Shown here one piece after another: positions 5,068 to 5,178 of a stretch of DNA of 5,178 nt. Every line of letters starts with the position of its first letter. The stretch's first letter is position 1. Both the position numbers and the translations under genes were made by a program. The notes beneath the pieces were generated by a model. It worked only from the letters and a program-made list of their open reading frames with translations, ran no database searches and was not told where the DNA came from. This DNA is from an uncultured Clostridia bacterium (GTDB lineage: Bacteria > Bacillota > Clostridia > Christensenellales > Aristaeellaceae): the NCBI GenBank assembly GCA_904420265.1, contig CAJFUU010000005.1, positions 1 to 5,178 on the forward strand, read 5' to 3'.

Positions 5068-5178
5068 ATGTCGCCTTCGGCGGCATTCCCGAAGGCGTGG
5101 ACGCAACGGACGGACAGCTGCGCTTTGTTGGCTTTTGCTGCAGCGAGTTCTTTCCCTTCGAAGCAGTCCCCTCGATCT
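5068..5178 (+). CDS. Doubtful open reading frame running off the right edge
   Basis: An ATG at 5068 with a modest GAGGT (5056-5060), 7 nt upstream, opens a frame of 37 codons that reaches the edge. The peptide (MSPSAAFPKAWTQR and onward) resembles no family I know. The ATG itself lies in the 5' arm of a hairpin (5068-5086), and the other frames across the same bases are also open, so this may be structured untranslated RNA rather than a gene. Confidence 0.15.
   Translation, partial: MSPSAAFPKAWTQRTDSCALLAFAAASSFPSKQSPRS

Larger units (their letters stand above)
4415..5178. other. Stretch without a recognised gene, rich in hairpins
   Basis: Beyond the upstream region of the phosphodiesterase gene I recognise no protein family in any frame to the right edge. 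The stretch holds the phosphodiesterase promoter, a long hairpin (4525-4561), two related hairpins (4663-4678 and 4741-4759), inverted repeats at 4821-4852 and 4935-4974, and a weak promoter with overlapping hairpins at 5002-5096. A strong but orphan Shine-Dalgarno-like AAAGGAGG (4688-4695) has no start codon at a usable distance. A minus frame is open from the right edge to a TGA at 4958-4956 (73 codons, no start in the window) and could be the end of an unrecognised gene. Confidence 0.5.

Noticed and set aside
1..5178. tRNA or rRNA genes
   Set aside because: I looked for T-arm-like GGTTC motifs with flanking acceptor stems and for rRNA signature sequences on both strands and found none that fold or match.

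Overview
The window looks like chromosome from a moderately GC-rich Clostridia-type Firmicute, possibly a gut lineage near the Oscillospiraceae (inference). The grounds are strong AGGAG-type Shine-Dalgarno sites, sigma-A-like promoters with near-consensus -10 boxes and exact 17-nt spacers, and the families present: a YjdF/DUF2238-like membrane protein, an XRE regulator with a C-terminal zinc ribbon, and a membrane-anchored glycerophosphodiesterase. No complete mobile element, RNA gene, CRISPR array or recognised multi-gene system is visible.

Layout, left to right. At 1-202 (minus) lies the 5' end of a gene for a glycerol-3-phosphate dehydrogenase-like Rossmann protein, running off the left edge. 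Upstream of it, at 299-670 (minus), is the C-terminal part of an undecaprenyl-diphosphatase (UppP/BacA). Its N-terminal half, with the EFLPISSSGH-type motif, is absent, and the PGISRSG-type catalytic motif is scrambled by small indels, so I call it a pseudogene remnant. From about 671 to 1518 there is no convincing gene, only GC-rich sequence with short inverted repeats. At 1589-2407 (plus) is an intact six-helix YjdF/DUF2238-like protein with its own promoter. From 2408 to 3007 there is no gene; this stretch carries at least three degenerate copies of a repeat unit. At 3068-3511 (plus) is a compact XRE-zinc ribbon regulator, AT-richer than its neighbours, with a clear promoter. Converging on it at 3581-4414 (minus) is a glycerophosphodiester phosphodiesterase with all catalytic positions and an N-terminal membrane anchor, driven by a TTTACA-17-TACAAT promoter. 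From 4415 to 5178 no gene is recognised, but the stretch is dense in perfect inverted repeats, including two related hairpins whose arms can swap partners, followed by a weak promoter and overlapping hairpins at the right edge.

The genes do not form one operon: there are at least three separate promoters and both orientations. The only metabolic link is thin: the phosphodiesterase releases sn-glycerol 3-phosphate, the substrate class of the left-edge dehydrogenase. The features most worth a second look are the degenerate repeat family, the decayed uppP, and the structured intergenic DNA or RNA at 4525-5100.
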